A DNA stretch of 64,000 nt from Phytohabitans sp036906915 (lineage in GTDB: Bacteria > Actinomycetota > Actinomycetes > Mycobacteriales > Micromonosporaceae), in the NCBI RefSeq assembly GCF_036906915.1, contig NZ_JBAKHX010000019.1, forward strand, positions 1 to 64,000, in the 5' to 3' direction. Below the pieces are notes generated by a model that did no database searches, was not told the DNA's origin, and worked only from the letters and a program-made list of their open reading frames with translations. Numbering within the stretch: position 1 is the stretch's first letter; each line of letters starts with the position of its first letter. Both the position numbers and the translations under genes were made by a program. This document shows positions 54,874 through 62,782 of the stretch, piece by piece.

Positions 54874-56277
54874 ATGAGCCGCATCGTGATCATCGGCGGG
54901 GGTCCGGCTGGGTACGAGGCCGCACTCGTGGCCGCCCAGCTCGACGCCGACGTGACGGTGGTTGAGGCCGAAGGTGCCGGTGGTGCCTGCGTGCTCTCCG
55001 ACTGTGTCCCATCGAAGACCTTTATTGCCAGCTCAGATGTGGTGACCGGCTACCACGACACGGATGAGTTCGGCGTGCACTCCGGCGGGCTGGAGGCGGT
55101 CACCGTCGACGCCACAGCCCTGCACGAGCGGGTCAAGCGGCTCGCGCTGGCCCAGTCCAGCGACATCCAGGCGAAGCTGATCAAGGCGGGTGTGACCTTT
55201 GTCCACGGCCGGGCACGCCTGGGCGAAGACACGCTCGGTCACACGCACCGTGTGCTCGTGTCTTCTGAAGGTAACGACGGAGAGTATTCGGTCGACGCCT
55301 CAACCGTGCTGATTGCCACCGGGGCGACGCCGCGGGTGCTGCCGAGCGCGGTGCCGGACGGCGAGCGCATCCTGACCTGGCGCCAGGTCTACGACCTGCC
55401 TGAGCTGCCCGAGCACCTGATCGTGATCGGCTCCGGCGTGACCGGCGCCGAGTTCGCCAGTGCGTACCTGGCCATGGGTGTCAAGGTCACGCTGGTGTCC
55501 AGCCGCGACCGGGTCATGCCCCACGAGGACGCCGACGCCGCCATGGCGATCGAAGAGGTGTTCCGGGCCCGGGGCATGACCATCCTCGGCAACTCCCGGG
55601 CCGAAGCGGTTCGCCGCACGGCCCACGGGGTGCTCGTCGAGCTGGCCGGCGGCGCGGCGGTGGCGGGCACGCACGCGCTCATGGCGGTCGGCTCGGTGCC
55701 CAACACCGCCGACCTGGGGCTGGAGCAGTACGGCGTCGCCGTCGCCAAGGGTGGCTACCTGACCGTCGACCGCGTCTCGCGTACCAACGTGCCCGGCATC
55801 TACGCGGCGGGCGACTGCACCGGGGTGCTGCCGCTCGCGAGCGTCGCGGCCATGCAGGGCCGGATCGCGATGTGGCACGCGCTCGGCGAGGCGGTCCAGC
55901 CGCTGCGCCTGCGCACCGTCTCGGCGAACGTCTTCACCGACCCGGAGCTGGCCACCGTCGGCGTCTCGCAGGACGAGGTCGACTCGGGCAAGGTGCCGGC
56001 CCGTCAGGTGATGCTGCCGCTGTCAGGCAACGCGCGGGCCAAGATGGCCGGCCTGACGGACGGGTTCGTCAAGCTCTTCTGCCGTCTCGCCACCGGCACG
56101 GTGATCGGTGGCGTGGTGGTGGCGCCCAAGGCGAGCGAGTTGATCCTGCCGATCACGATGGCGGTGGAAAACCACATGACAGTGGACCAACTGGCCCACA
56201 CCATCACGATCTATCCGTCGCTGTCCGGCTCGATCACCGAGGCGGCGCGGCAACTGATGCTTCACGGACTGGAGTAG
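54874..56277 (+). CDS. NAD(P)H-quinone reductase-type flavoprotein disulfide reductase
   Basis: 467 aa FAD enzyme of the lipoamide dehydrogenase superfamily: FAD-binding GGGPAGYEAA (residues 8-17), CVLSDCVPSKT with two cysteines (about 41-51), NAD(P)-binding GSGVTGAEFAS (about 186-196), and the second FAD motif YAAGDC. At the C-terminus the catalytic His-Glu dyad of true lipoamide dehydrogenases is replaced (IYPSLSGSITEAA), as in the mycobacterial LpdA-like quinone reductases. A quinone or other electron acceptor is thus more likely than lipoamide. ATG 54874 follows GGGGGG. Confidence 0.88.
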   Translation: MSRIVIIGGGPAGYEAALVAAQLDADVTVVEAEGAGGACVLSDCVPSKTFIASSDVVTGYHDTDEFGVHSGGLEAVTVDATALHERVKRLALAQSSDIQAKLIKAGVTFVHGRARLGEDTLGHTHRVLVSSEGNDGEYSVDASTVLIATGATPRVLPSAVPDGERILTWRQVYDLPELPEHLIVIGSGVTGAEFASAYLAMGVKVTLVSSRDRVMPHEDADAAMAIEEVFRARGMTILGNSRAEAVRRTAHGVLVELAGGAAVAGTHALMAVGSVPNTADLGLEQYGVAVAKGGYLTVDRVSRTNVPGIYAAGDCTGVLPLASVAAMQGRIAMWHALGEAVQPLRLRTVSANVFTDPELATVGVSQDEVDSGKVPARQVMLPLSGNARAKMAGLTDGFVKLFCRLATGTVIGGVVVAPKASELILPITMAVENHMTVDQLAHTITIYPSLSGSITEAARQLMLHGLE

Positions 56278-56935
56278 ACCGCCCTTCGGGCAGTGGTTGA
56301 GCGCCGTAGTGCTCGCTGTGTCCCTCTCCAGGCCGTGGGCCCGGACGCCAGTGCGAATGGCCAGTGAGGGCCAGCGCCCAGCCCGCCGCCGCGAAGATGG
56401 TCGCGGCGGTGGCGGCGACGGCGAAGAGGCGCCAGGCGGACGCGGTCAGGGCCGCGCCGCCCAGGTGCCCCACCAGGCCGCCGTACGCGGCCCAGGCCAG
56501 CGCGGCGGCGCCCTCGTAGGGCAGGAACAGCCGGTACGGGTAGCGCATCCGGCCGGCGTGGAAGCAGGCGGCCATCCGGCCACCGGGCACGAACCGGCAC
56601 AGGAAGATCGTCACCGGACCGGGCCGGCGCAGCCCGCGGGTGAGCCGCTCAGCCGTGGCGCGTACCCGGCCCGCACCCATCTGCGGCCTGGACGAGCGGG
56701 ACTGCCGGGTCAGCCGACCAAGGAGATAGCACGCCAGATCACCGCAGAACACGCCGAGCGCGCCAACCGCCACGATCAAGGGCAAGTTGAGGCCCCCGTA
56801 CACCGTCAATGCCCCACCGGTGATCATCACCGCCTGGGTAGGCACGATCGGGACGAAAGCGTCGATCCACAACAGGGCCATGAGCAGCAGATACGCGGCT
56901 ACGGGCGAGGCGACGCCGCTCAGCAGCTCGAGCAC
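56234..56935 (-). CDS. DedA/SNARE-associated family membrane protein
   Basis: 233 aa with about five hydrophobic segments. The DedA core includes FVPIVPTQAVMITGG, GDLACYLLGRL and CRFVPGGRMAACFHAG (the conserved F/xRxxPGxR segment, about residues 130-145). DedA proteins take part in membrane homeostasis, and some flip undecaprenyl phosphate or phospholipids. GTG 56935 follows GGAGGGAGGT at 6 nt; a longer frame upstream lacks this. The 3' end overlaps the flavoprotein gene by 44 bp. Confidence 0.88.
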   Translation of the reverse strand: MLELLSGVASPVAAYLLLMALLWIDAFVPIVPTQAVMITGGALTVYGGLNLPLIVAVGALGVFCGDLACYLLGRLTRQSRSSRPQMGAGRVRATAERLTRGLRRPGPVTIFLCRFVPGGRMAACFHAGRMRYPYRLFLPYEGAAALAWAAYGGLVGHLGGAALTASAWRLFAVAATAATIFAAAGWALALTGHSHWRPGPRPGEGHSEHYGAQPLPEGRSTPVREASVAAPPR

Positions 56936-57113
56936 GCCGGACCTCCCTCCACCCGCGGTCAGAATAGTTTCCCGGACCCCTGTCAAGCTGGGAATTCTCG
57001 CTCAGCCATATCTCAGTAAGCGTCTTGCGCCGCCGCCGCCCGCCGGGGGCGTACCGTTGCATATGAGCGCGTTGAGGCCGGGTCCCCCGTTCCTGGTCTC
57101 CCGAAGCGCTCAC

Positions 57114-57144
57114 GGACCGGCGGCAGGTCCCGTGCCGCCGGTCC
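57114..57144. promoter_or_regulatory. 12-bp hairpin between divergent genes
   Basis: Arms GGACCGGCGGCA and TGCCGCCGGTCC around a 7-nt loop, about 50 bp upstream of the ATP-grasp start. Next to it is GTAACTCGCGTTAC (57150-57163), a small palindrome that could be an operator. No T-tract follows, so a 5'-UTR structure or regulatory site is more likely than a terminator. Confidence 0.45.
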
Positions 57145-57196
57145 ACCATGTAACTCGCGTTACGCGTGCGCAACGAGATCGGCGTAGCGTCGGGCC

Positions 57197-58780
57197 ATGG
57201 CGGATCTTTTCGAGGACTATCGCCTCGGCCCAGGCTGGGACGAGATGTTCGGCGAGGCCAGCATGCCGCGCGCGTCGTACGAGGCGCTGCACGCGACTCT
57301 CCAGCCGCTGTCCAGTGCCGAGCTGGGTGTCCGCGCCGAGGTCCTGGCGCGCGCCTTCCTCGATCAGGGCATCACGTTCGCGCTGAAGGGCGTCGAGCGG
57401 CCCTTTCCGCTCGACATCGTGCCCCGCATCATCGCCGCCGAGGAGTGGCGCACCGTCGAGGCGGGGGTGGGGCAGCGCATCCGCGCGCTGGAGGCGTTCC
57501 TCGCCGACGTGTACGGCGCCGCGCAGGTGCTCGCCGACGGGGTGGTGCCCCGGAAAGTCGTGGTCACCAGCGCGCACTTCCATCGCGAGGCCGCGGGCAT
57601 CACGCCGCACAACGGGGTCCGCATCCACGTGGCGGGCGTCGACCTGATCCGCGACGAGCAGGGCACGTTCCGGGTGCTGGAAGACAACGTCCGGGTGCCC
57701 TCCGGGGTCAGCTACGTGATGGAGAACCGGCGGGCCATGGCGCACGTGCTGCCCGAGGTGTTCGCGTCGACCCGGGTCCAGCCCGTCGACTCGTACCCGG
57801 GGCAGCTCCTGCGCGCGCTGCGCGCCGCCGCACCGGTCGGCGTGAACGAGCCCACCGTCGTGGTCCTCACGCCTGGCGTCTACAACTCGGCCTACTTCGA
57901 GCACGCCCTGCTCGCCCGCGAGATGGGCGTCGAACTGGTGGAGGGGCGCGACCTGATCTGCGTGGGCAACGAGGTGGCCATGCGCACCACGGCGGGCGAG
58001 CGGCGGGTCGACGTGATCTACCGCCGGATCGACGACGAGTTTCTCGATCCGGTGCACTTCCGAGCCGACTCGGTGGTCGGCTGCGCGGGCCTGCTCAACG
58101 CCGCCCGCGCCGGCCGGGTCACGGTCGCCAACGCGATCGGCAACGGGGTCGCCGACGACAAGCTGCTCTACACGTACGTCCCCGACCTGATCCGGTACTA
58201 CCTCAACGAGGAGTCGCTCCTGCCCAACGTCGAGACGTACCGCCTCGACGGCGACGCGGACGTCCTGGCCCACGTGCTCGACCGCCTCGACCAGCTCGTG
58301 CTCAAGCCCGTCGACGGCTCGGGCGGCGCCGGCATCGTCATCGGCTCCCAGGCCACCGACGAGCAGCTGACCCGGCTGCGCGAGCGGGTCGAGAAAGACC
58401 CGCGCGGCTGGATCGCCCAGCGCGAGGTGGCCCTGTCGATGGTGCCTACGCTGATCGGCAACCGGCTGCGGGCCAGGCACGTCGACCTGCGCCCGTTCGC
58501 GGTCAACGACGGCGAGAACGTGTGGGTGCTGCCCGGCGGGCTCACCCGCGTCGCGCTGCCCGAGGGCGCCCTGGTCGTCAACTCCAGCCAGGGCGGCGGC
58601 TCCAAGGACACCTGGGTGCTGACCGACAGCCCGACCGACCCGGCGGTGCTCCAAGAGGCCCTCGATCCGCCGATCACGGTCACGCCCACCTCGCAAGGGC
58701 CCGACCCCGGTCCCGACCTCGGGCCGGTCACCGCCCAGCAACAGCAACAGCAACAGGCCGCAAGGAGTGTGCCGTGCTGA
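57197..58780 (+). CDS. Circularly permuted ATP-grasp type 2 protein
   Basis: 527 aa protein of the 'circularly permuted ATP-grasp type 2' (DUF404/DUF407) family. Typical blocks are ERPFPLDIVPRII (about 72-84), DLIRDEQGTFRVLEDNVRVPSG (split around 151-172), TPGVYNSAYFEHALLAREMG, and LKPVDGSGGAGIVIG in the ATP-binding part. Family members are predicted peptide- or amide-bond ligases working with alpha-E and transglutaminase partners. The C-terminus has a run of seven Gln before the stop. It overlaps the alpha-E gene by 7 nt. Confidence 0.9.
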   Translation: MADLFEDYRLGPGWDEMFGEASMPRASYEALHATLQPLSSAELGVRAEVLARAFLDQGITFALKGVERPFPLDIVPRIIAAEEWRTVEAGVGQRIRALEAFLADVYGAAQVLADGVVPRKVVVTSAHFHREAAGITPHNGVRIHVAGVDLIRDEQGTFRVLEDNVRVPSGVSYVMENRRAMAHVLPEVFASTRVQPVDSYPGQLLRALRAAAPVGVNEPTVVVLTPGVYNSAYFEHALLAREMGVELVEGRDLICVGNEVAMRTTAGERRVDVIYRRIDDEFLDPVHFRADSVVGCAGLLNAARAGRVTVANAIGNGVADDKLLYTYVPDLIRYYLNEESLLPNVETYRLDGDADVLAHVLDRLDQLVLKPVDGSGGAGIVIGSQATDEQLTRLRERVEKDPRGWIAQREVALSMVPTLIGNRLRARHVDLRPFAVNDGENVWVLPGGLTRVALPEGALVVNSSQGGGSKDTWVLTDSPTDPAVLQEALDPPITVTPTSQGPDPGPDLGPVTAQQQQQQQAARSVPC

Positions 58781-59712
58781 GTCGGATCGCCGAGTCCCTG
58801 TACTGGATCGGCCGCTACGTCGAGCGCGCCGAAGACACCGCCCGCATCCTCGACGTGCACCTGCACCGGATGCTCGCCGACCCGTGGGTCGACGAGAAGA
58901 CCGCCTGCCGGTCGCTGCTCGGCGTCATGGGCGTATCCAATGTGGAGCAGCCAATGTCGGCCGCGCGCGTCGTGGGCCTGTTGGGGCTCGACGAGAGTAA
59001 CCCCAGCTCGGTCGTCGGCGCGCTGGCCGCCGCCCGGGAAAACGCCCGCGGCGCGCGCGAGACCGTCTCGTCGGAGATGTGGGAAACGCTGAACGCCACG
59101 TGGCACGGGCTGCCGGACGCGCGGCGGCGGGTCGAGCAGCAGGGCGTCCACGCGTTCTTCCGGTGGGTACGGGAGCGCTGCGCGGTGATGGCCGGGCTCA
59201 CCGACGCCACCATGAGCCGCGACGAGGGCTGGCTCTTTCTGGTACTCGGACGCAGCATCGAACGGGTCGACATGACCGCGCGGCTGCTGTCGACCCACGT
59301 GCGTGCCGGGGGCAGCATCCCGTCATGGCTGACGCTGCTGCGCTCCTGCGGCGCCTGGGAAACCTACCTCCGCACCTACCGTGGCTCCCTCGACGACCGC
59401 CACGCCGCCGAGTTCCTGCTGCTCGACCGGCTCTTCCCGCGCTCGGTGTTCGCCGTGCTGTCGGCTGCCGAGTCGTGCCTCGCCGAGCTGGAACCAGACC
59501 AGGGCCGCGCCGGCGTCGTCACCGACGCGCAGCGGATCGTCGGCCGGTCCCGCACCAACCTGGAGTTTCGCGGCGCCGACGAGCTGATCGCCGACCTGGG
59601 CTCGGTGCTGGGCGGCCTGGAACGCACGTGTTCGCAGGTCAACGACGCGGTGTCGCGGCGGTACTTCCGCCAGACGTCAGCGGTCATGTGGGTGTCTGAG
59701 GCGGTGGCATAA
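58774..59712 (+). CDS. Alpha-E domain protein
   Basis: 312 aa all-helical alpha-E (DUF403) protein: VLSRIAESLYWIGRYVERAE at the start is diagnostic, and LGRSIERVDMTARLL and LLLDRLFPRSVFA occur later. The domain is predicted to act with the upstream ATP-grasp ligase; no catalytic residues are established. GTG 58774 is preceded by AAGGAG and overlaps the ATP-grasp stop. The transglutaminase-like gene starts immediately after its stop. Confidence 0.92.
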   Translation: MLSRIAESLYWIGRYVERAEDTARILDVHLHRMLADPWVDEKTACRSLLGVMGVSNVEQPMSAARVVGLLGLDESNPSSVVGALAAARENARGARETVSSEMWETLNATWHGLPDARRRVEQQGVHAFFRWVRERCAVMAGLTDATMSRDEGWLFLVLGRSIERVDMTARLLSTHVRAGGSIPSWLTLLRSCGAWETYLRTYRGSLDDRHAAEFLLLDRLFPRSVFAVLSAAESCLAELEPDQGRAGVVTDAQRIVGRSRTNLEFRGADELIADLGSVLGGLERTCSQVNDAVSRRYFRQTSAVMWVSEAVA

Positions 59713-60570
59713 GTGGTGCAGAGTTGGCGGCTGCGGGTGCAGCACAAGACCGGGTTCACGTACGCGGGCAAGGTCAGCTCGTCGTACAACGAGGCCCGGA
59801 TGTCGCCTCGCAACGAGCCGCACCAGGCGGTGCTCGACGCGCGCGTGGAGGTGTGGCCGCCGGCCCGCACCTACCGGTACGAGGACTACTGGGGCACGGC
59901 GGTCACCGCTTTCGACGTTCACGCCGCGCACGAGGCGCTCCAGGTCACGGCGACCGCCACGGTCGAGGCGCTTCCGGCGGGTGACCGGCTGACCGGTGAC
60001 GGTGCGGGCTGGGCCGACCTGGCGATGCCCGACAATGTCGACCGCTGGCACGAGTTGCTGCTGCCCACCCCGCGCACCGCGCTCGACGAAGAACTGACCG
60101 AGCTGGCCGAGTCGATCAAGGGTGCGCACGCCACCCCGCAGGCGGCCGCCATGGCCATCTGCGAGCGGGTGCGCGCCGAGGTCGAGTACGAGCCCGGTGC
60201 GACGGGGGTGCAGACCGACGCGGTACACGCCTGGCGGCAGCGCAAGGGCGTCTGCCAGGACATCAGCCACCTCGTCGTCGGGCTGCTGCGGTCGGTCGGG
60301 GTGCCGACGCGGTACGTGTCCGGGTACCTGCACCCCTCGTCCAACGCGGCCATCGGCGAGACCGTCGTCGGGCAGAGCCACGCCTGGGCCGAGTGGTGGG
60401 TCGGCCGGTGGATGGCCTTCGACGCCACCAACGGCATCCCCGTTCGCGAGCAGCACGTCGTGATAGGGCGGGGCCGCGAGTACGGCGACGTGCCGCCCCT
60501 CAAGGGCGTCTACTCGGGCCCGGCGAACACCGGCCAGGGCGTCGAGGTCGCCATTACACGCTTGCGGTGA
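59713..60570 (+). CDS. Transglutaminase-like cysteine peptidase
   Basis: 285 aa with an N-terminal beta domain (about residues 1-100) and a transglutaminase core carrying the catalytic triad: Cys in KGVCQDISHL (about 180), His in SHAWAEWW (about 222) and Asp in FDATNG (about 236). Such proteins typically act as cysteine peptidases or amidases in the ATP-grasp/alpha-E set. GTG begins directly after the preceding TAA. The unit ends before the Thr leader region. Confidence 0.92.
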   Translation: MVQSWRLRVQHKTGFTYAGKVSSSYNEARMSPRNEPHQAVLDARVEVWPPARTYRYEDYWGTAVTAFDVHAAHEALQVTATATVEALPAGDRLTGDGAGWADLAMPDNVDRWHELLLPTPRTALDEELTELAESIKGAHATPQAAAMAICERVRAEVEYEPGATGVQTDAVHAWRQRKGVCQDISHLVVGLLRSVGVPTRYVSGYLHPSSNAAIGETVVGQSHAWAEWWVGRWMAFDATNGIPVREQHVVIGRGREYGDVPPLKGVYSGPANTGQGVEVAITRLR

Positions 60571-60586
60571 GGAGTATCGTTGATTC

Positions 60587-60640
60587 ATGCGCAGCGCATT
60601 CGTCACGACAACGCCGGGTCACCCCGGCGCCGAATCGTGA
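60587..60640 (+). CDS. Threonine leader peptide (putative attenuator)
   Basis: A 17-codon frame encodes MRSAFVTTTPGHPGAES. It has three consecutive Thr codons (ACG ACA ACG, 60605-60613) and ends 19 nt before an intrinsic terminator that precedes a threonyl-tRNA synthetase gene. TATCGT at 60575-60580, 6 nt before the ATG, could be the -10 of a leaderless transcript. Directly after the Thr codons CGCCGGG-TCAC-CCCGGCG forms a hairpin. Stalling at the Thr codons would shift the downstream folding, as in classical amino-acid attenuators. Confidence 0.75.
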   Translation: MRSAFVTTTPGHPGAES

Positions 60641-60659
60641 TGCGCTGACCACGACATCC

Positions 60660-60692
60660 AAAGGCCCCGGGGCAATCCGCTCCGGGGCCTTT
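60660..60692 (+). terminator. Attenuator terminator before the short ThrRS gene
   Basis: Perfect 11-bp arms AAAGGCCCCGG and CCGGGGCCTTT with an 11-nt loop, followed by GTCGT. It lies 46 nt before the ATG of the threonyl-tRNA synthetase-like gene and 19 nt after the leader stop codon. Its position inside the 5' leader marks it as a regulatory terminator. Confidence 0.8.
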
Positions 60693-60738
60693 GTCGTGCC
60701 TCGCGGCGGGTCGCCCCACGCACCCGTCAGGGGGAGAA

Positions 60739-61938
60739 ATGATCGACCACCGCAAGCTCGGCCGCGAGCTCGACCTGTTCCGTTCCGACCCGCTCGCCGG
60801 CGCCGGCCTGCCGATCTGGCTGCCCGACGGCGCCGCCGCGCGGCACGCCGTCGAGGAGTACATACGGGAGGAGGAGCGGCGCGCCGGATACCAGCACGTG
60901 TATTCGCCGCCGCTCGGTAAACGGCAGCTCTTCGAGCTCTCGGGCCATCTGCCGCACTTCGAAGACGACATGTTCCCCTCGATGCGCCTGTCGGAGGACG
61001 ACGAGTTCGTGCTGCGGCCGGCCATGTGTCCGTACCATGCCCTGGTCTTCCGGTCCAGAGGACGCTCCTATCGCGACCTGCCGCTGCGGATCGCCGAACT
61101 GGGCGGCATGTACCGCGCGGAGCGCTCCGGCGTGCTCGGCGGCTTGAGCCGGGTGCGCAGCATCTGGCTCAACGACGCGCACAACTTCTGCGCGATCGAC
61201 CAGGCCGGCGACGAGGTCGCCGCGATCCTTCAGATGATCCAGCGGGCGCACGCCGCGCTTGGCGTACGGCCGGCCGGGTTCCGGCTGTCGCTGCGTGGTG
61301 AGGGCGGCAAGTACGTCGACAACCCGCCGATGTGGGACCGTGCCTCGGCGGTGCTCCGTTCGGCACTCGACCGGCTCGGACTGCCCTATGTGGACGCGCC
61401 GGGTGAGGCTGCGTTCTACGGTCCGAAAATCGACGTGCAGGTGCTCGACGCGGCCGGTCGGGAGATGAGCCTGTCGACCGTGCAACTCGACTTCCACCAG
61501 CCGGCCCAGTTCGACTTGTCCTATGTGGACCGCGATGGCGAGCGGCGCCGGCCGGTCATCGTGCACCGCAGCATCGTGGGCAGTATGGAGCGGCTGTTCG
61601 CGTACCTCATCGAGGTGCACGAGGGCGCGTTTCCGGTGTGGTACGCCCCGGTGCAGGTGGAAGTCCTGCCTGTGGGAAACCGCTCGGCGATTGGAGGGTC
61701 GGTGGACGGTTTTGTCCAGGAGGCCATCGCGGCAGGGCTGCGCGTCCGGGTGAACGCCGAAGGCAGCCTCGGTTCCCGGATCCGCGAGGTGGCCGGCCGC
61801 CGCATCCCGTATGCGGCAGTGATCGGCGCCCGCGACCCCGACCGGGTGTCCCTGCGCCCGAGGTCCGCGGACCCCCTCCCGCCGGTCCCGTTCCGCGAGG
61901 CCATCGCCGAGATCGCCGCCGCGGCCTCGGTCCACTGA
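60739..61938 (+). CDS. Short threonyl-tRNA synthetase-like protein
   Basis: 399 aa: only the class II catalytic core and anticodon-binding domain of ThrRS. The N-terminal TGS and editing domains of the usual 640-aa enzyme are missing. Motif 2 reads YRAERSGVLGGLSRVRSIWLNDAHNF (residues 116-141 in two blocks); the zinc ligands correspond to Cys in RPAMCPYH, His in NDAHNF and His in VIVHRSIVGSMERLF (motif 3). The C-terminal domain starts at about 305 (WYAPVQVEVLPVG). GGGGAGA precedes the ATG. It may be a second, stress- or antibiotic-resistance-type ThrRS, under Thr attenuation. Confidence 0.88.
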   Translation: MIDHRKLGRELDLFRSDPLAGAGLPIWLPDGAAARHAVEEYIREEERRAGYQHVYSPPLGKRQLFELSGHLPHFEDDMFPSMRLSEDDEFVLRPAMCPYHALVFRSRGRSYRDLPLRIAELGGMYRAERSGVLGGLSRVRSIWLNDAHNFCAIDQAGDEVAAILQMIQRAHAALGVRPAGFRLSLRGEGGKYVDNPPMWDRASAVLRSALDRLGLPYVDAPGEAAFYGPKIDVQVLDAAGREMSLSTVQLDFHQPAQFDLSYVDRDGERRRPVIVHRSIVGSMERLFAYLIEVHEGAFPVWYAPVQVEVLPVGNRSAIGGSVDGFVQEAIAAGLRVRVNAEGSLGSRIREVAGRRIPYAAVIGARDPDRVSLRPRSADPLPPVPFREAIAEIAAAASVH

Positions 61939-61949
61939 CCGCGCGTGAC

Positions 61950-61981
61950 CAGCCGCAGCCCCATGCCTGGGGCTGCGGCTG
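61950..61981. terminator. 14-bp perfect hairpin between convergent genes
   Basis: Arms CAGCCGCAGCCCCA and TGGGGCTGCGGCTG with a TGCC loop, 11 nt after the ThrRS-like stop and 9 nt before the stop of the convergent permease gene. Well placed as a bidirectional terminator. Confidence 0.85.
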
Positions 61982-61990
61982 GAGGTGGTG

Positions 61991-62782
61991 CTAGGACAGG
62001 GCGCGGCGCATGAAGCCGCGGATGCCCACTGCCGTGAACAAGGCGCCGGACAGCACCAGGACGAGGAGGCAGATCCACGGCGCGATGTGCGGCACGTCGG
62101 GCACGACCGCGGCCCGCACGACCTCGGACAGGTACGTCAGTGGGTTGAATGCGGTCACCACCTGGAACCAGCGCATCGAGTCCAGCGACTTCCACGGGTA
62201 CTGGGTGGCGCCGGTGAACATCAACGGTGTCAGGATCACCGCGAAGATCACGCTGATCTTGCTGGGCGGCACCATCGTGCCGAGCGTCAACCCGATGCCC
62301 GCGCCCACCCAGCTGCCGAGAATCAGGCTGACGATCAGCAGGAGCAGACCGTCGGGGTGCCATGGCGCCGAGCCGAGCACCAGGGCGCCGACTGGAAACA
62401 TCACCACGGCCGACGCGAGCGCCCGCACCACGGCCAGCGTCAGCTTCTCGACCGCCACCAGGTATGTCGGGAGCGGTGCGAGCAGCCGGTCTTCGATCTC
62501 ACGGGTGAAGCTGAACTCCATGATCAGTGGGAACGACACGGTTTGCAGCGCGGTCAGGAACGCGGTCAGCGCCACGATCCCGGGCAGTAGCAGGTGCGCG
62601 TAGTCGTCGCTGACGTATCCGCCGGCGTTGAGCACCTTGGCGAACACGAAGAGCATGAACAGCGGCTGGAGCGCCACCTGGGCCAGGAACACCCAGAACT
62701 CCTTGCCGGTCACGAACACGTCGCGCCAGAGGATCGCGCGGAACGCCCGTCCGGCGGAGGGGCGAATGTCCACATCGGTCAT
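61991..62782 (-). CDS. ABC-2 type transporter permease (DrrB-like)
   Basis: 263 aa with six membrane segments and the ABC-2 core (LLLPGIVALTAFLTALQTVSFPLIMEFSFTREIEDRLLAP spanning residues 65-104, and FNPLTYLSEVVRAA near 214). This resembles daunorubicin-resistance DrrB exporters. ATG overlaps the ATPase gene stop by 4 nt. Substrate unknown: drugs, lipids or polyketides are typical. Confidence 0.9.
   Translation of the reverse strand: MTDVDIRPSAGRAFRAILWRDVFVTGKEFWVFLAQVALQPLFMLFVFAKVLNAGGYVSDDYAHLLLPGIVALTAFLTALQTVSFPLIMEFSFTREIEDRLLAPLPTYLVAVEKLTLAVVRALASAVVMFPVGALVLGSAPWHPDGLLLLIVSLILGSWVGAGIGLTLGTMVPPSKISVIFAVILTPLMFTGATQYPWKSLDSMRWFQVVTAFNPLTYLSEVVRAAVVPDVPHIAPWICLLVLVLSGALFTAVGIRGFMRRALS

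Noticed and set aside
60571..60740. T-box riboswitch before the ThrRS-like gene
   Set aside because: No T-box consensus (AGGGUGGNACCGCG) or specifier-loop architecture is seen; the Thr codon run in a translatable frame explains the terminator better.
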